A stretch of 64,000 nucleotides of DNA from Brevibacterium sp. UMB1308A (GCF_030230605.1 NZ_JASPDO010000001.1:186001-250000); one strand, 5' to 3'. Counted from the first letter of the stretch, positions 45,670-54,750 are shown. The notes: a model not told the origin generated them from the sequence alone. A program made the numbers and translations.

Positions 45670-45757
45670 TCACTTCCTCACTGAGATGACCACACAAGTC
45701 TACCTGGAGTGAAAAACTCGCACATCGACGGTGCACCCGCCGTTTCGCCCCGTCGCG

Positions 45758-47212
45758 CTATACCTTCATCACCACGGTCTTTGTCTGGGTGTATTCGTCT
45801 AGAGCTTCGATGGATTTCTCGCGCCCGTAACCGGACTTCTTGAATCCACCAAACGGCAGTTCCACTCCCCCGCCGGCACCGTAGGTGTTGACAAAAACCT
45901 GGCCTGCGTCAATGTTGTTAACCATGTGGTGTGCGCGTGAGAGATTCTGAGTCCACACGGCACTCACCAGGCCGTATGCCGTTCCATTGGCGAGCGCAAG
46001 CGCTTCTTCGTCGCTGTCAAAGGACATGACAGCGACAACCGGCCCGAATACTTCTTCCTGCGCGATTTCACTTGCCGGGTCTACCCCGTCGACAATCGTG
46101 GGGGCGAAGAAAGCGCCACCCTTCACATCGTCGCTGAGGCCTTCTGGCGCAGATCCTCCGCACACCACGGTTCCACCTTCGAGTCGGTTGAGGAACCCGT
46201 TGACTCGTTCAAGTTGTTTGGCAGAAATCAGTGGCCCCAGATCAGGGTCGTCGGTTCCGCGCCCTATGGTCAGCGTGCTCATGGTTGTAGCCATTGCGTC
46301 TACGACCTGGTCATGCACGTCGCGGTGCACCAAAAGCCGTGACCCCGCTGAGCACGTCTGTCCCGCGTTCTGCACAATCGAGCGCACCAGGCTGGGGATC
46401 GCTGCGTCAATATCGGCGTCTGGGAACACGATGTTGGCACTCTTGCCACCCAGCTCCAAAACAGTGGGCACAACACGGTCAGCCGCCGCGTGCGCAATGA
46501 GCGACCCTGTCTGAGTGGAGCCCACAAACCCTAAATGCGCAACCCCTGGGTGAGCCGCCAAAGCTGCTCCCGCCTCGGCACCTAAACCTGTCACCGCGTT
46601 AAACGCACCTACCGGGAACCCTGCTTGGGCAACCAACTCAGCGAGCAGCACGGTTGAACGCGGAGTCTCATCAGCAGGTTTTGCAACTGCGCAGTTCCCC
46701 GTCGCCAGGCTGGTGGCAACCGCACGGCCCACCAACTGCAGCGGGTAGTTCCACGCGACGATGTGCCCAGTGACACCGTAGGGTTCGCGGCGCGTGTACG
46801 CGTGCATGCCGTCGCCTAAGGGGATCGTGTGACCGTAATACGATTCGATTGCGTGGGCGTAGAACTCGAAGTAGCGAGCGCACACGTCAACATCCGCATA
46901 CGCCTGCGTGAGTGGCTTGCCGGTGTCTTCACTTTCGATGCGCGCCAGTTTTTCGCGGTTTTCTTGAATGAGCTGCCCAACGGCGACCAGCAGTTTTGCG
47001 CGCTGTTCAGGTGAGCTGATTTTCCATTCCTTTTGGGCCCGAGCTGCGGCCGCAACCGCCTGGTCGACTTCGTCAGCGGTGCTGCGCCCCACTTCTCCCA
47101 GTTCCCGCCCCGTTGCGGGATCGATGTTGGCATATGTGTTGATCGAAGGGACGTGCCGGCCGACAATAAACGATGTTGTGTGATGGGTCATACCGGCCAT
47201 TGTGGCACTCAC
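45758..47212 (-). CDS. Aldehyde dehydrogenase (betaine/aminobutyraldehyde type)
   Basis: 484 residues if the GTG at 47212 is used; ATG 47191 is an alternative and neither has a good ribosome site. Catalytic Cys in NAGQTCSAGSRLLV, Glu in VLELGGKSANIVFPD, coenzyme loop FVGSTQTGS, C-terminal PFGGFKKSGYGREKS. The sequence type fits NAD-dependent oxidation of amino or betaine aldehydes. It is not closely related to the dehydrogenase at 20635. No pathway partner is adjacent. Confidence 0.88.
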   Translation of the reverse strand: MSATMAGMTHHTTSFIVGRHVPSINTYANIDPATGRELGEVGRSTADEVDQAVAAAARAQKEWKISSPEQRAKLLVAVGQLIQENREKLARIESEDTGKPLTQAYADVDVCARYFEFYAHAIESYYGHTIPLGDGMHAYTRREPYGVTGHIVAWNYPLQLVGRAVATSLATGNCAVAKPADETPRSTVLLAELVAQAGFPVGAFNAVTGLGAEAGAALAAHPGVAHLGFVGSTQTGSLIAHAAADRVVPTVLELGGKSANIVFPDADIDAAIPSLVRSIVQNAGQTCSAGSRLLVHRDVHDQVVDAMATTMSTLTIGRGTDDPDLGPLISAKQLERVNGFLNRLEGGTVVCGGSAPEGLSDDVKGGAFFAPTIVDGVDPASEIAQEEVFGPVVAVMSFDSDEEALALANGTAYGLVSAVWTQNLSRAHHMVNNIDAGQVFVNTYGAGGGVELPFGGFKKSGYGREKSIEALDEYTQTKTVVMKV

Positions 47213-47245
47213 GCGCTGAGTGCGCTTGTGTGTTTCACAGTGTGT

Positions 47246-47608
47246 TCACGGCCACAGGGGCAGATGTTCGCCGAGGTCGGAGCGGGTTCCCGTAGCACTC
47301 ACCCGGGCTTGGTCCACGGCTTGGGCCCAGGTGAGTGCGCCGGTCACCAGCGCGAGCCAGGTGTCGGCGTCGGTTTCGACGACATTGGGTGGCGTGCCAC
47401 GTGTGTGGGTGGGGCCTGCGATGCACTGGGTGACGCCAAACGGCGGGACGCGCACTTCCACGGTGTTTCCGGGCGCGCGGGTTGCCAGTTCTTCCAAGGC
47501 GTAGCGCACGGCCGTTGCAAGGGCGGTGCGGTCTGGGGTGTCGGTTGCTTGCCAGTCGTTTACAGCTTTGCGCCCGGCTTCAACTTTGATGCGCCTGCGG
47601 ATGCTCAT
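47246..47608 (-). CDS. Sterol-carrier-family protein
   Basis: 120 residues. VEVRVPPFGVTQCIAGPTHTRG and TWLALVTGALTWAQAVDQARV are typical of the small SCP-2-like family that accompanies asparaginase and purine genes in Actinobacteria. Its ligand is unknown. Its start overlaps the asparaginase stop by ATGA, so the two are coupled. Confidence 0.75.
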   Translation of the reverse strand: MSIRRRIKVEAGRKAVNDWQATDTPDRTALATAVRYALEELATRAPGNTVEVRVPPFGVTQCIAGPTHTRGTPPNVVETDADTWLALVTGALTWAQAVDQARVSATGTRSDLGEHLPLWP

Positions 47609-48645
47609 GCGCGCCCCTGCAACACCGCGTAGAGGTCTGCACCTGCGCTGATGCTTCCCACAGTTCTGGTGGTGCCGTCGGGGTTTGTTCCACCTGTGAT
47701 GGCTGGCGTGACATGGGGTAAAACGTTGAGCACGTCCCGGGCGTCCAACGCGCCAATGTGCGCCAGAAGCTCCAGTGCCACAAAGGTTGTCGCACGGCCT
47801 GAACCGTCAAGTGCTTTGACTGCCGCACAGTAGCCTTCGCGGGTTCCCATGACCAGCACACCTTCAGCGCCGAACTTAGCGAACACACCCAGTTGTTCAA
47901 TCGCAACCGTGTTCGCCTTCCCCTGACCTTGTATAGCCCAGGGGTTGTCCAACACGGCTTGTACCAACTTTTTACCCGGAATGGTGCGGCCGGCGGTGAC
48001 TTTTGAGATACCTCGGGCGAGGCCGGTCAGGGACACCGCGTGAACGGGAGCCCCGCACCCATCCACGCCGGTGAAGGCGGGTGCTTCGCCACAGTATTCG
48101 GTGACGGTTTCGCGGACTCGCTGTTGGATGAAGGAGTCCGGGTCGAGGTACGCCTCGGTTGGTTCGCCCGCGTGGACTTGTGCTGCCATGAACGCTGCGT
48201 GTTTTCCAGAACAGTTGAAGAACACCGGCGAAGGGGTCTCGCCAACGCGATGGCGATTGGCCGGATCAGCAGGGAGAACGCTGGGGCACTGAAGGTCAGT
48301 AGCGCTGAGACCGGCTTCGCGAAGCATTCGTTCAACCACGTCGATGTGGCGTGATTCGGCCCGGTGAGAGGCACTTGCCAACACGAGCTCAGGGCCGTTG
48401 AGGGCAACCCCTGCTTCTAATACCGCGATTGCCTGGAGCGGCTTGAGGCAACTGCGGGTTAAGACCGGGGCGGTGGGGTCGCCCAAGCTCAGAACTTCCG
48501 CCCCGTCTGGGTCAACGACCACGGCGACTCCCGCGTGACGTGACTCGATGAAGCCACTGCGCTCCACGATCGCGAGTTCGGCCGCGTGGTCCAGTGTCAG
48601 TGTCGCGTGTGCAGATGACGGTTGAGAATCAGAGTGTGTAGTCAC
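47605..48645 (-). CDS. Asparaginase II family protein
   Basis: 346 residues from a GTG. ESRHAGVAVVVDPDG, TRSCLKPLQAIAV, NCSGKHAAFMAAQV and GVDGCGAPVHAVSL are diagnostic of the Asparaginase_II family, predicted to hydrolyse asparagine to aspartate and ammonia. TAGAGT lies six bases before the start with no ribosome site, so the mRNA is probably leaderless. It is divergent from purDC across 70 bases. Confidence 0.9.
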   Translation of the reverse strand: MTTHSDSQPSSAHATLTLDHAAELAIVERSGFIESRHAGVAVVVDPDGAEVLSLGDPTAPVLTRSCLKPLQAIAVLEAGVALNGPELVLASASHRAESRHIDVVERMLREAGLSATDLQCPSVLPADPANRHRVGETPSPVFFNCSGKHAAFMAAQVHAGEPTEAYLDPDSFIQQRVRETVTEYCGEAPAFTGVDGCGAPVHAVSLTGLARGISKVTAGRTIPGKKLVQAVLDNPWAIQGQGKANTVAIEQLGVFAKFGAEGVLVMGTREGYCAAVKALDGSGRATTFVALELLAHIGALDARDVLNVLPHVTPAITGGTNPDGTTRTVGSISAGADLYAVLQGRA

Positions 48646-48715
48646 GCTCCTACTCTAACCACTCGGCGTCGCGTACTCCTTCTAATCGCGTGGGGCCAGA
48701 CGATAGGCTTAGAGC

Positions 48716-50971
48716 GTGAAGGTTTTAGTTATTGGTTCTGGTGCCCGTGAACACGCTCTAGTGGCTGCTTTGTCGCGCGACCCCATGGTGCACACCGTGA
48801 TCGCCGCCCCGGGTAACCCGGGAATCGACGTGATGTGCGAAACCCGCCCTGTTGACGCGACCGACCCACAAGCGGTGACTTCTCTTGCTCAGGAATGCGA
48901 CGCGTCGCTTGTGGTCATTGGGCCAGAGGCTCCTCTGGTTGCAGGAGTATCCGACGCTTTGCGGGCAGCTGGAATCGCCGTGTTTGGCCCGTCTCAGGCT
49001 GCGGCTGCGCTAGAAGGTTCGAAAGCCTTCGCTAAAGAAGTCATGGACGCAGCCAAGGTGCCAACAGCAGCGTCGGTGGCGGCGACCTCGGCGCAGGAAG
49101 CCCGGGAAGCCCTCACCCGCTTTGGTGCCCCACACGTGGTGAAAGCTGATGGCTTAGCCGCGGGGAAGGGCGTTGTTGTCACCCGGGATTTCGACGAGGC
49201 CCTCAACCACGCGGTTGCGTGTTTGGAAGAGTCTGACCGGGTGGTGATCGAAGACTTCCTTGACGGGCCCGAGGTGTCCCTCTTTGTAGTCTGTGACGGC
49301 ACCACGGCCGTGCCACTGGCTCCCGCGCAGGATTTCAAGCGAGCACTGGATGGCGACCAGGGGCCCAACACGGGTGGCATGGGCGCGTATTCGCCGCTGC
49401 CGTGGGCGCCCGGTCACCTGGTTGACGACATTGTGGAGCAGGTGGCGCAGCCGGTTGTCGATGAGATGGCTCGGCGTGGGACCCCGTTCGTGGGGTTGCT
49501 GTACTGCGGGCTGGCGTTGACCAAGAACGGCATTGAGGTCGTTGAGTTCAATGTGCGTTTTGGAGATCCAGAAACACAGTCAGTGCTGTCGTGTTTAGAG
49601 ACTCCGCTGGGAGCGCTCTTGCTTGCGGCGGCACAAGGGCGATTGAGTGAGTACTCGCGTCTGGAGTGGAGTACAGATGCTTCCGTCACCTTGGTTCTTG
49701 CTGCTGAGGGTTACCCTGCGTCGCCACGCAAAGGTGACCCCATTGCCGGTTTGGAAGAGGCTGGCGCTGTTGACGGTGTCATGGTGTTGCACGCGGGAAC
49801 TGCGGTGAACGAGCAGGGCGAGGTAGTGACCAATGGTGGTCGTGTCCTGTCAGTCGTGGCTAACGCGCCTTCGTTGCAGGAGGCACGCGAACTGGCGTAC
49901 CGCGCTGGTGACCTGATCACGTGGGAAGGCAAAACGTACCGCAACGACATTGCCTCGGCTGCCGTGCAGGGTGCTATTCGCGTGCCGGTAGCGGCTGGTT
50001 CCGGCGAGGTTGAAAGCGTTGCTGAAAACGCAGCGGAAGGTGCGCAGGCTCCCCGTAGCTCTGTTGCGTGGTGGGCCTCGCAAGCGCCGCAGGTTCCTGG
50101 CTGGACGCACGTGTACTCAGGCAAGGTGCGCGATCTGTACATCGCTGTTGAGGCGAAAAACATGGATGACGCGGACCGCTTGCTCATGGTTGCGTCTGAC
50201 CGGATTTCTGCGTATGACCACGTGATTCCCACGCCTATTCCAGACAAAGGAAAGGTGCTCACTGGCCTGACCGCGTGGTGGTTTGATCAGGTGTCTGATC
50301 TGGTTGGTAACCACGTGTTGACGGTTGATGTTCCGGCCGAGGTGGCCGGCCGTGGAATGATCGTCAAACCCCTGCGTATGTTCCCGGTTGAGTGCGTGGC
50401 ACGCGGCCACCTCACCGGGTCTGGGCTCAAGGACTACCAGAAGACTGGGGCCGTGTGTGGTAACGAGTTGCCCGAAGGTTTGGGCGAGGCGTCTAAGTTA
50501 GAGCCCGCGATCTTCACCCCTGCGACTAAAGCGGAGTTGGGTGATCACGATGAGAACATCACGTTTGACCAAACAGTTGAGCTTCTTGGTGACAGCGATG
50601 CGGAGGCGTTGAAGTCGCTGACGCTGGCTCTCTTTGAGCGCGCGCGATCGATTGCGGCCGAGCGTGGGATCATTTTGGCTGACACCAAGTTTGAGTTCGG
50701 CCGTGATTTCACGGGCCAGATTGTGTTGGGAGATGAGGTTCTGACACCTGACTCGTCACGTTTTTGGGATGCGGAAGGTTTCGTTGAGGGGCAGTCACAG
50801 CCCAGCTTTGACAAGCAGTTCGTGCGTGACTGGCTGACCAGTGAAGAGTCTGGGTGGGATAAAGATTCTGGTGTAGCACCGCCGCAACTTCCTACCCAGG
50901 TGGTCGAGGCAACTCGCGCCCGTTATATTGAGGCGTTTGAGAGGCTGACGGGACGAAAGTTCCCTGAGTAG
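48716..50971 (+). CDS. purDC: PurD-PurC fusion: GAR synthetase and SAICAR synthetase
   Basis: 751 residues in one frame. Residues 1-420 are PurD: MKVLVIGSGAREHALVAAL, ATP-grasp VKADGLAAGKGVVV, NTGGMGAYSPLPW and FNVRFGDPETQ. A linker of about 40 residues follows. PurC spans about 460-751: YSGKVRDLY, DRISAYDHVIPTPIPDKG, VARGHLTGSGL and DTKFEFGRD. The enzymes catalyse the second and eighth steps of IMP synthesis and are usually separate proteins. The start is a GTG six bases after TAGGCT with no ribosome site, a leaderless context. Confidence 0.93.
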   Translation: MKVLVIGSGAREHALVAALSRDPMVHTVIAAPGNPGIDVMCETRPVDATDPQAVTSLAQECDASLVVIGPEAPLVAGVSDALRAAGIAVFGPSQAAAALEGSKAFAKEVMDAAKVPTAASVAATSAQEAREALTRFGAPHVVKADGLAAGKGVVVTRDFDEALNHAVACLEESDRVVIEDFLDGPEVSLFVVCDGTTAVPLAPAQDFKRALDGDQGPNTGGMGAYSPLPWAPGHLVDDIVEQVAQPVVDEMARRGTPFVGLLYCGLALTKNGIEVVEFNVRFGDPETQSVLSCLETPLGALLLAAAQGRLSEYSRLEWSTDASVTLVLAAEGYPASPRKGDPIAGLEEAGAVDGVMVLHAGTAVNEQGEVVTNGGRVLSVVANAPSLQEARELAYRAGDLITWEGKTYRNDIASAAVQGAIRVPVAAGSGEVESVAENAAEGAQAPRSSVAWWASQAPQVPGWTHVYSGKVRDLYIAVEAKNMDDADRLLMVASDRISAYDHVIPTPIPDKGKVLTGLTAWWFDQVSDLVGNHVLTVDVPAEVAGRGMIVKPLRMFPVECVARGHLTGSGLKDYQKTGAVCGNELPEGLGEASKLEPAIFTPATKAELGDHDENITFDQTVELLGDSDAEALKSLTLALFERARSIAAERGIILADTKFEFGRDFTGQIVLGDEVLTPDSSRFWDAEGFVEGQSQPSFDKQFVRDWLTSEESGWDKDSGVAPPQLPTQVVEATRARYIEAFERLTGRKFPE

Positions 50972-51043
50972 CCTTCGATAGGTCCCAGCAGAAACCTGCT
51001 ATCAAGCTGCTACACAGGGGCACGAGTTAAGACTTTCTAGTGT

Positions 51044-51655
51044 TTACTCTTTGTTCTTGTCGTATGTAGCGTTTGCGATGAGGTCCTTTGCATCATCCTG
51101 TGAAAAGCCTTCTCCACGAAAGCTGATCAGCTCCATCGTCGAAACGTTACCGGTTTCGCGGTTACCGGCGGACATGAACAATCCGTTCCAGTAGTCACCG
51201 TCAGCATCTTTAACTTCGAAATAGGCAACCTGAGCCTCATCGGCACCTTTGACGTCTACGTTCTCCACCCCTTTTGGACTGATTTCGGCGGAATTTCCTA
51301 GCACATTGCCGTACAGCACAGCTTGATTTGTAGCGTCTACATGTGGACTCTCACCAGTGTTTTTCGTGAGCCTAAGTTGGGTCGTCATTTCTGTATCACT
51401 GTCGCGCGCCCCCACGACCCAAGGGTCTTTGATGCTTTCAGGGTCACTTGTCTTGTCAAACTTTACCCAGTCTTTGGGCACCGTAACGGTGAGTGGCCCC
51501 GAGCTCACTTCTAACACGTCTGTTTGGTCTTGTTTGTCTTGAGAGTCATCGACAGCACCAGGGTCTTCGCTCGCACATCCTGCGACACTCAAGGACATGA
51601 GAGTGGCCACCAAAACGGAAGCAACCAGCGTAGTAAACGTCTTCATCTTTTTCAC
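51044..51655 (-). CDS. Small lipoprotein, diverged paralogue of 26886 and 60164
   Basis: 203 residues from the GTG at 51655, which has AGAGGT seven bases upstream. The lipobox SVAGC gives Cys27. The domain (LTVTVPKDWVKF, then WNGLFMSAGNRETGNVSTMELISF and a C-terminal DLIANATYD) follows the same plan as the lipoprotein at 60164 (ISVVVPKEWSKN ... VNGAWVFVSADD ... MIDSIQFD). It is probably a membrane-tethered partner of the pilin-headed hydrolase nearby; immunity is one possibility. The function is otherwise unknown. Confidence 0.78.
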   Translation of the reverse strand: MKKMKTFTTLVASVLVATLMSLSVAGCASEDPGAVDDSQDKQDQTDVLEVSSGPLTVTVPKDWVKFDKTSDPESIKDPWVVGARDSDTEMTTQLRLTKNTGESPHVDATNQAVLYGNVLGNSAEISPKGVENVDVKGADEAQVAYFEVKDADGDYWNGLFMSAGNRETGNVSTMELISFRGEGFSQDDAKDLIANATYDKNKE

Positions 51656-51735
51656 GGTTAGTACCTCTTTAGCCGACTTACTGACATGAAGTCCCAGCGC
51701 CAAAACGAAAAACTTTCGCCCCAAGGCTAACACCG

Positions 51736-52206
51736 TCAGGTTGTGATGAAGCATCGCCCGCTTTTGCGCATGCACACTGTTGCTGGTACTGGTTCATGTA
51801 ACCAGTACCTATAGTAGTTTTCCTTCATTTGCCGAATAGCGTCCTGTTGTTCGAGGGAGTCTGCACTGTTGATTTTGGGTTCAAACTGATTGATCACGTG
51901 GCCACCGTTTGCGAAAACTTGCACCCGAACTTGGCGAGGCACCCAATTGGTGTCCTCGCCCCAACCGTCGACAATCATCTCGCCTGACTTCAACCTGGCA
52001 ACTACTCGCGTATTCAGAGGCGAGAAATCACCTTTAAGTCGCGCGTTTTTGGTGACACTGATATCGACGGCAACGATGTGTCCATCTTCTTGCCAGGCCT
52101 TCTTGTCCCACAGGTTACGGATTCGGTGGCCAAAGAACCTCCACCCGAAGAAGATCGCTGCAACCGCGGGCAGAGCTACTTTCCACCAGTCAACTATGGA
52201 GTCCAT
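51736..52206 (-). CDS. Single-helix membrane protein, unknown
   Basis: 156 residues. One N-terminal helix (VALPAVAAIFFGWRFFG) then a cytoplasmic or extracytoplasmic domain rich in Val, Arg and Asn (VDISVTKNARLKGDFSPL, RVQVFANGGHVINQF). Two cysteines near the end (ATVCMRKSGRCF). No known family. It lies divergent from the pilin-NlpC/P60 gene and upstream of the lipoprotein at 51655, so the three may form one functional unit. Confidence 0.65.
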   Translation of the reverse strand: MDSIVDWWKVALPAVAAIFFGWRFFGHRIRNLWDKKAWQEDGHIVAVDISVTKNARLKGDFSPLNTRVVARLKSGEMIVDGWGEDTNWVPRQVRVQVFANGGHVINQFEPKINSADSLEQQDAIRQMKENYYRYWLHEPVPATVCMRKSGRCFITT

Positions 52207-52364
52207 GTATGTTCCTGTTCATTCGTGGGCTAACCGATATGCGCGGTCCATGCACACTTTGGGCGAATCTTAGGCCCCTGTGCCCAAGACTTTTGCGTTG
52301 GTGGTCACTACCATTGAATGTGGTTTCCCTCGCTATCCCCACGTACATCACAGGTGAGAACACG

Positions 52365-53072
52365 ATGCACACTGTCACAGCAGCGCACAAGCGTCAAGAC
52401 ACAAGCGAAGACGGCTTCGGAACAGTTGAATTCATCGGTATTACTGTCGTCGTAGCTATCATTATCGCGGGCATATTCGCTTTCCCATGGGCAAAAGAAC
52501 TCGTTCCTGGAACACAGGCATCTGTTTGTAAAGTGACAACTGGGAACAGCGCTCACCACGCTGACGGCACGTGTGCGAAGGATAACAAGACTTTTGTTCA
52601 GGCCAGCGAAGCCCAACCATTACCCGATGATCAGCCTAAACCTGATGCAGCAGGCACAAAAGACCGCCAGGAGATCATCAAGCGCGCCAATTCGTGGGTA
52701 GAACGAGGCGTTCCATACTCGATGGAGGCCTACACAAACGGCCCCGACGGCAAGCCGTACCGCACAGACTGCTCAGGTTTCGTCTCCATGGCATGGGGGT
52801 TGGATCACAGCTACAGCACGGTAACGCTCCCGCAGGTAGCACACCCGATTTCTAAAGACGAGCTTCAGCCAGGAGACATTCTGCTGAAGGGTGGCCCAGG
52901 CACTGAGGGCGCCAACGGTCACGTGGTCATCTTCAACGGGTGGACAGACGAATCACGCACTTCGTACTACGTCCTTGAACAGGCCGGTGGAACCGGCGCA
53001 ATCGCACGCACGGTCCCATACCCTTACGCTGGCGACAACTCATACCGACCATACCGCAAGAACGGCTTGTAA
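52365..53072 (+). CDS. Flp-type pilin helix fused to NlpC/P60 peptidoglycan hydrolase
   Basis: 235 residues from the ATG at 52365. DG|FGTVEFIGITVVVAIIIAG is a class III signal anchor cleavable after Gly17 with Glu at +5. Next is a cysteine pair (CKVTTG ... GTCAKD) shared with the other fusions. Residues about 100-235 are NlpC/P60: catalytic Cys in RTDCSGFVSMAW, ELQPGDILL, and His in NGHVVIFNGW. The hydrolase would be held outside the membrane by a pilin helix. It could open the wall for the Tad pilus or act as an effector. Confidence 0.85.
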   Translation: MHTVTAAHKRQDTSEDGFGTVEFIGITVVVAIIIAGIFAFPWAKELVPGTQASVCKVTTGNSAHHADGTCAKDNKTFVQASEAQPLPDDQPKPDAAGTKDRQEIIKRANSWVERGVPYSMEAYTNGPDGKPYRTDCSGFVSMAWGLDHSYSTVTLPQVAHPISKDELQPGDILLKGGPGTEGANGHVVIFNGWTDESRTSYYVLEQAGGTGAIARTVPYPYAGDNSYRPYRKNGL

Positions 53073-53154
53073 CCCCCCGCTCCTTCTCAGCTCTTACCCC
53101 TTTAACTTCTCAACTCAATAAATACCCACCCACGAGTACTCAAGGATCCCCGCC

Positions 53155-54141
53155 ATGAGCACGCTACATTTGCGCGTAAAAAAGCTGGCCCAAAAGGGCC
53201 AAGGAAGCATTGAATACATTGGCATCGCAGTCATCGCGGCCATTGTTATAGCTGGCATCGTCGCCACACCTATTAAGAGCCTCATTTCAGACGGGATGGC
53301 CAAGGTAATTTGCCAGGTCACCCATGGAGTCGACCATTACTCTGCGGAGGGTACGTCGCCAACTCCCCCGCTTGTAGCCACCGTCTCAACACCTGCATCA
53401 GCCGAGGTGCTTGCCGGAGAATGCCCATTGGTGTCAGGCAAAACCGACAGCAAATCCACAGCAGAAGCCAAGAGCGCCCAGGGCAAAAGCTCTGACTCCA
53501 AGAAGTCTGACAAGAACTCCGAAAAGAGCTCAAACAAGAACTCTGGTAAGAGCAAAGACTCAGGAAAGTCGAGTGGCTCCAAGAGCGACTCTCAGAAGGA
53601 CGGCAAAGACAGTTCAAAGTCAGGCAAAAAGGAAAACCCAGTCAAGGGTGAGCCCGCTGATGTGAGCCCGCAGGGCTTTGACGGTCCTTTTGTCAAAGGT
53701 AAGGACGGCTACGTCTATGACGGTGAAGGAAACCGAGTCCCTTACTCGAATTCGAAGAGAAGGCCTAGTTACGCTGACGGCCAGGTCGAAGAAGTCTGGA
53801 AGCAGTCACGCGACAAGCAGCTGGAAGAAATCAAGAACGGCAAACTAAAGCCTGATGAAAACGGTTTCGTCCCTAAAAAGCTCGAGAAAGACGAGATCTA
53901 TGTCAAAGACATCGATGACAACTGGAGATCAGTCAAATGGAAGCCTGGTCAGAATCGTGGGGGCAAGTGGGACATGGGCCACAAAACAGGACACGAGTTC
54001 CGCAAGACGCACAGTGACTACATGAACGGAAATATCAGTAAAGACGAGTTCCTCAAGGAATATACGGATCCCAACAACTATAAAGTTGAGGACCCCAAAC
54101 GCAACCAGTCCCACATTGACGAGGACAAATCCGACCAATAG
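53155..54141 (+). CDS. Flp-type pilin helix fused to GH-E-type nuclease toxin
   Basis: 328 residues; AAGGA precedes the ATG. KG|QGSIEYIGIAVIAAIVIAG (Gly15, Glu at +5) is identical to the Flp pilin core. A cysteine pair (VICQVTHG, then LAGECPL) follows, then about 75 residues of Ser/Lys/Asp low complexity. The C-terminal about 90 residues resemble the HNH/Endo VII superfamily GH-E toxin: WDMGHKTGHEFRK, FLKEYTDPNNY and KRNQSHIDED, with the Gly-His and Glu residues in place. The layout (anchor, spacer, C-terminal nuclease) is that of a polymorphic toxin. An ankyrin gene converges on it. Confidence 0.85.
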   Translation: MSTLHLRVKKLAQKGQGSIEYIGIAVIAAIVIAGIVATPIKSLISDGMAKVICQVTHGVDHYSAEGTSPTPPLVATVSTPASAEVLAGECPLVSGKTDSKSTAEAKSAQGKSSDSKKSDKNSEKSSNKNSGKSKDSGKSSGSKSDSQKDGKDSSKSGKKENPVKGEPADVSPQGFDGPFVKGKDGYVYDGEGNRVPYSNSKRRPSYADGQVEEVWKQSRDKQLEEIKNGKLKPDENGFVPKKLEKDEIYVKDIDDNWRSVKWKPGQNRGGKWDMGHKTGHEFRKTHSDYMNGNISKDEFLKEYTDPNNYKVEDPKRNQSHIDEDKSDQ

Positions 54142-54156
54142 CAACGACCAGGAAAC

Positions 54157-54193
54157 GTGGGAGGGTATGCACTGCGCGCGCATACCCTCCCAC
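54157..54193 (+). terminator. Bidirectional terminator between toxin and ankyrin gene
   Basis: GTGGGAGGGTATGC and GCATACCCTCCCAC form a perfect 14-base stem around a nine-base loop, between two convergent stops. Confidence 0.85.
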
Positions 54194-54222
54194 ACCTTTA
54201 GGCGCGTAATCGCTTACAACGC

Positions 54223-54750
54223 TCAGTAACCTTTAGTCTTCAAGAATTCATCAAGAACATCGTGCTTTCCAGATGCCGCGTCCACGCACATTCTGAGCCA
54301 TTTGCCAACCGTGTTGACCGGGTTTCGTTTACTTGATGGAAGCTCCAGATCAAGTGCATCTGCCCCAAACAAGGCTTCATACACAGGGCGACGTTCTTCA
54401 TCGCCGTCAGCATCGATCTCCACCGCTAATCGCAGTACCAAAGCGCCTTGTCCGTTGCGGAAGTTGACGTCCGCGCCACCGTCCACCAGGCGCTTAACCA
54501 GTTCACAGTCACCTTCACTCAAGTGGTCATGTCCACCCAAAAGAAGTGACAGAGTGTTCTGCCCTTCTTCTACCGCACACGGGTCAGCACCTTTGTCCAA
54601 CATGTCACTACTGATTCGAAAACGCGCATCTGCGTCACGGTTGATTAAACCACCCAAAAGCATGTCAGTGACATCATTGTTCTCAGCATCAAAAACTTCA
54701 CAAAACTCTTCGTATGAACCGTTCCGGGCAACATATAACGGGCTCGCCAT
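54223..54750 (-). CDS. Ankyrin-repeat protein, candidate immunity protein
   Basis: 175 residues, acidic and cytoplasmic, with AAGGAG before the ATG. At least three ankyrin-like units are visible: MLDKGADPCAVEEGQNTLSL, VKRLVDGGADVNFRNGQGA and a diverged C-terminal one. Ankyrin proteins are a known class of immunity partners for polymorphic nuclease toxins, usually adjacent to the toxin. Here the gene converges on the toxin rather than following it, so it would have its own promoter in the 145-base gap before purS. Confidence 0.8.
   Translation of the reverse strand: MASPLYVARNGSYEEFCEVFDAENNDVTDMLLGGLINRDADARFRISSDMLDKGADPCAVEEGQNTLSLLLGGHDHLSEGDCELVKRLVDGGADVNFRNGQGALVLRLAVEIDADGDEERRPVYEALFGADALDLELPSSKRNPVNTVGKWLRMCVDAASGKHDVLDEFLKTKGY

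Noticed and set aside
53446..53640. Ser/Lys/Asp-rich stretch considered as a tandem DNA repeat
   Set aside because: The codons vary and no unit repeats exactly; it is a low-complexity protein linker.
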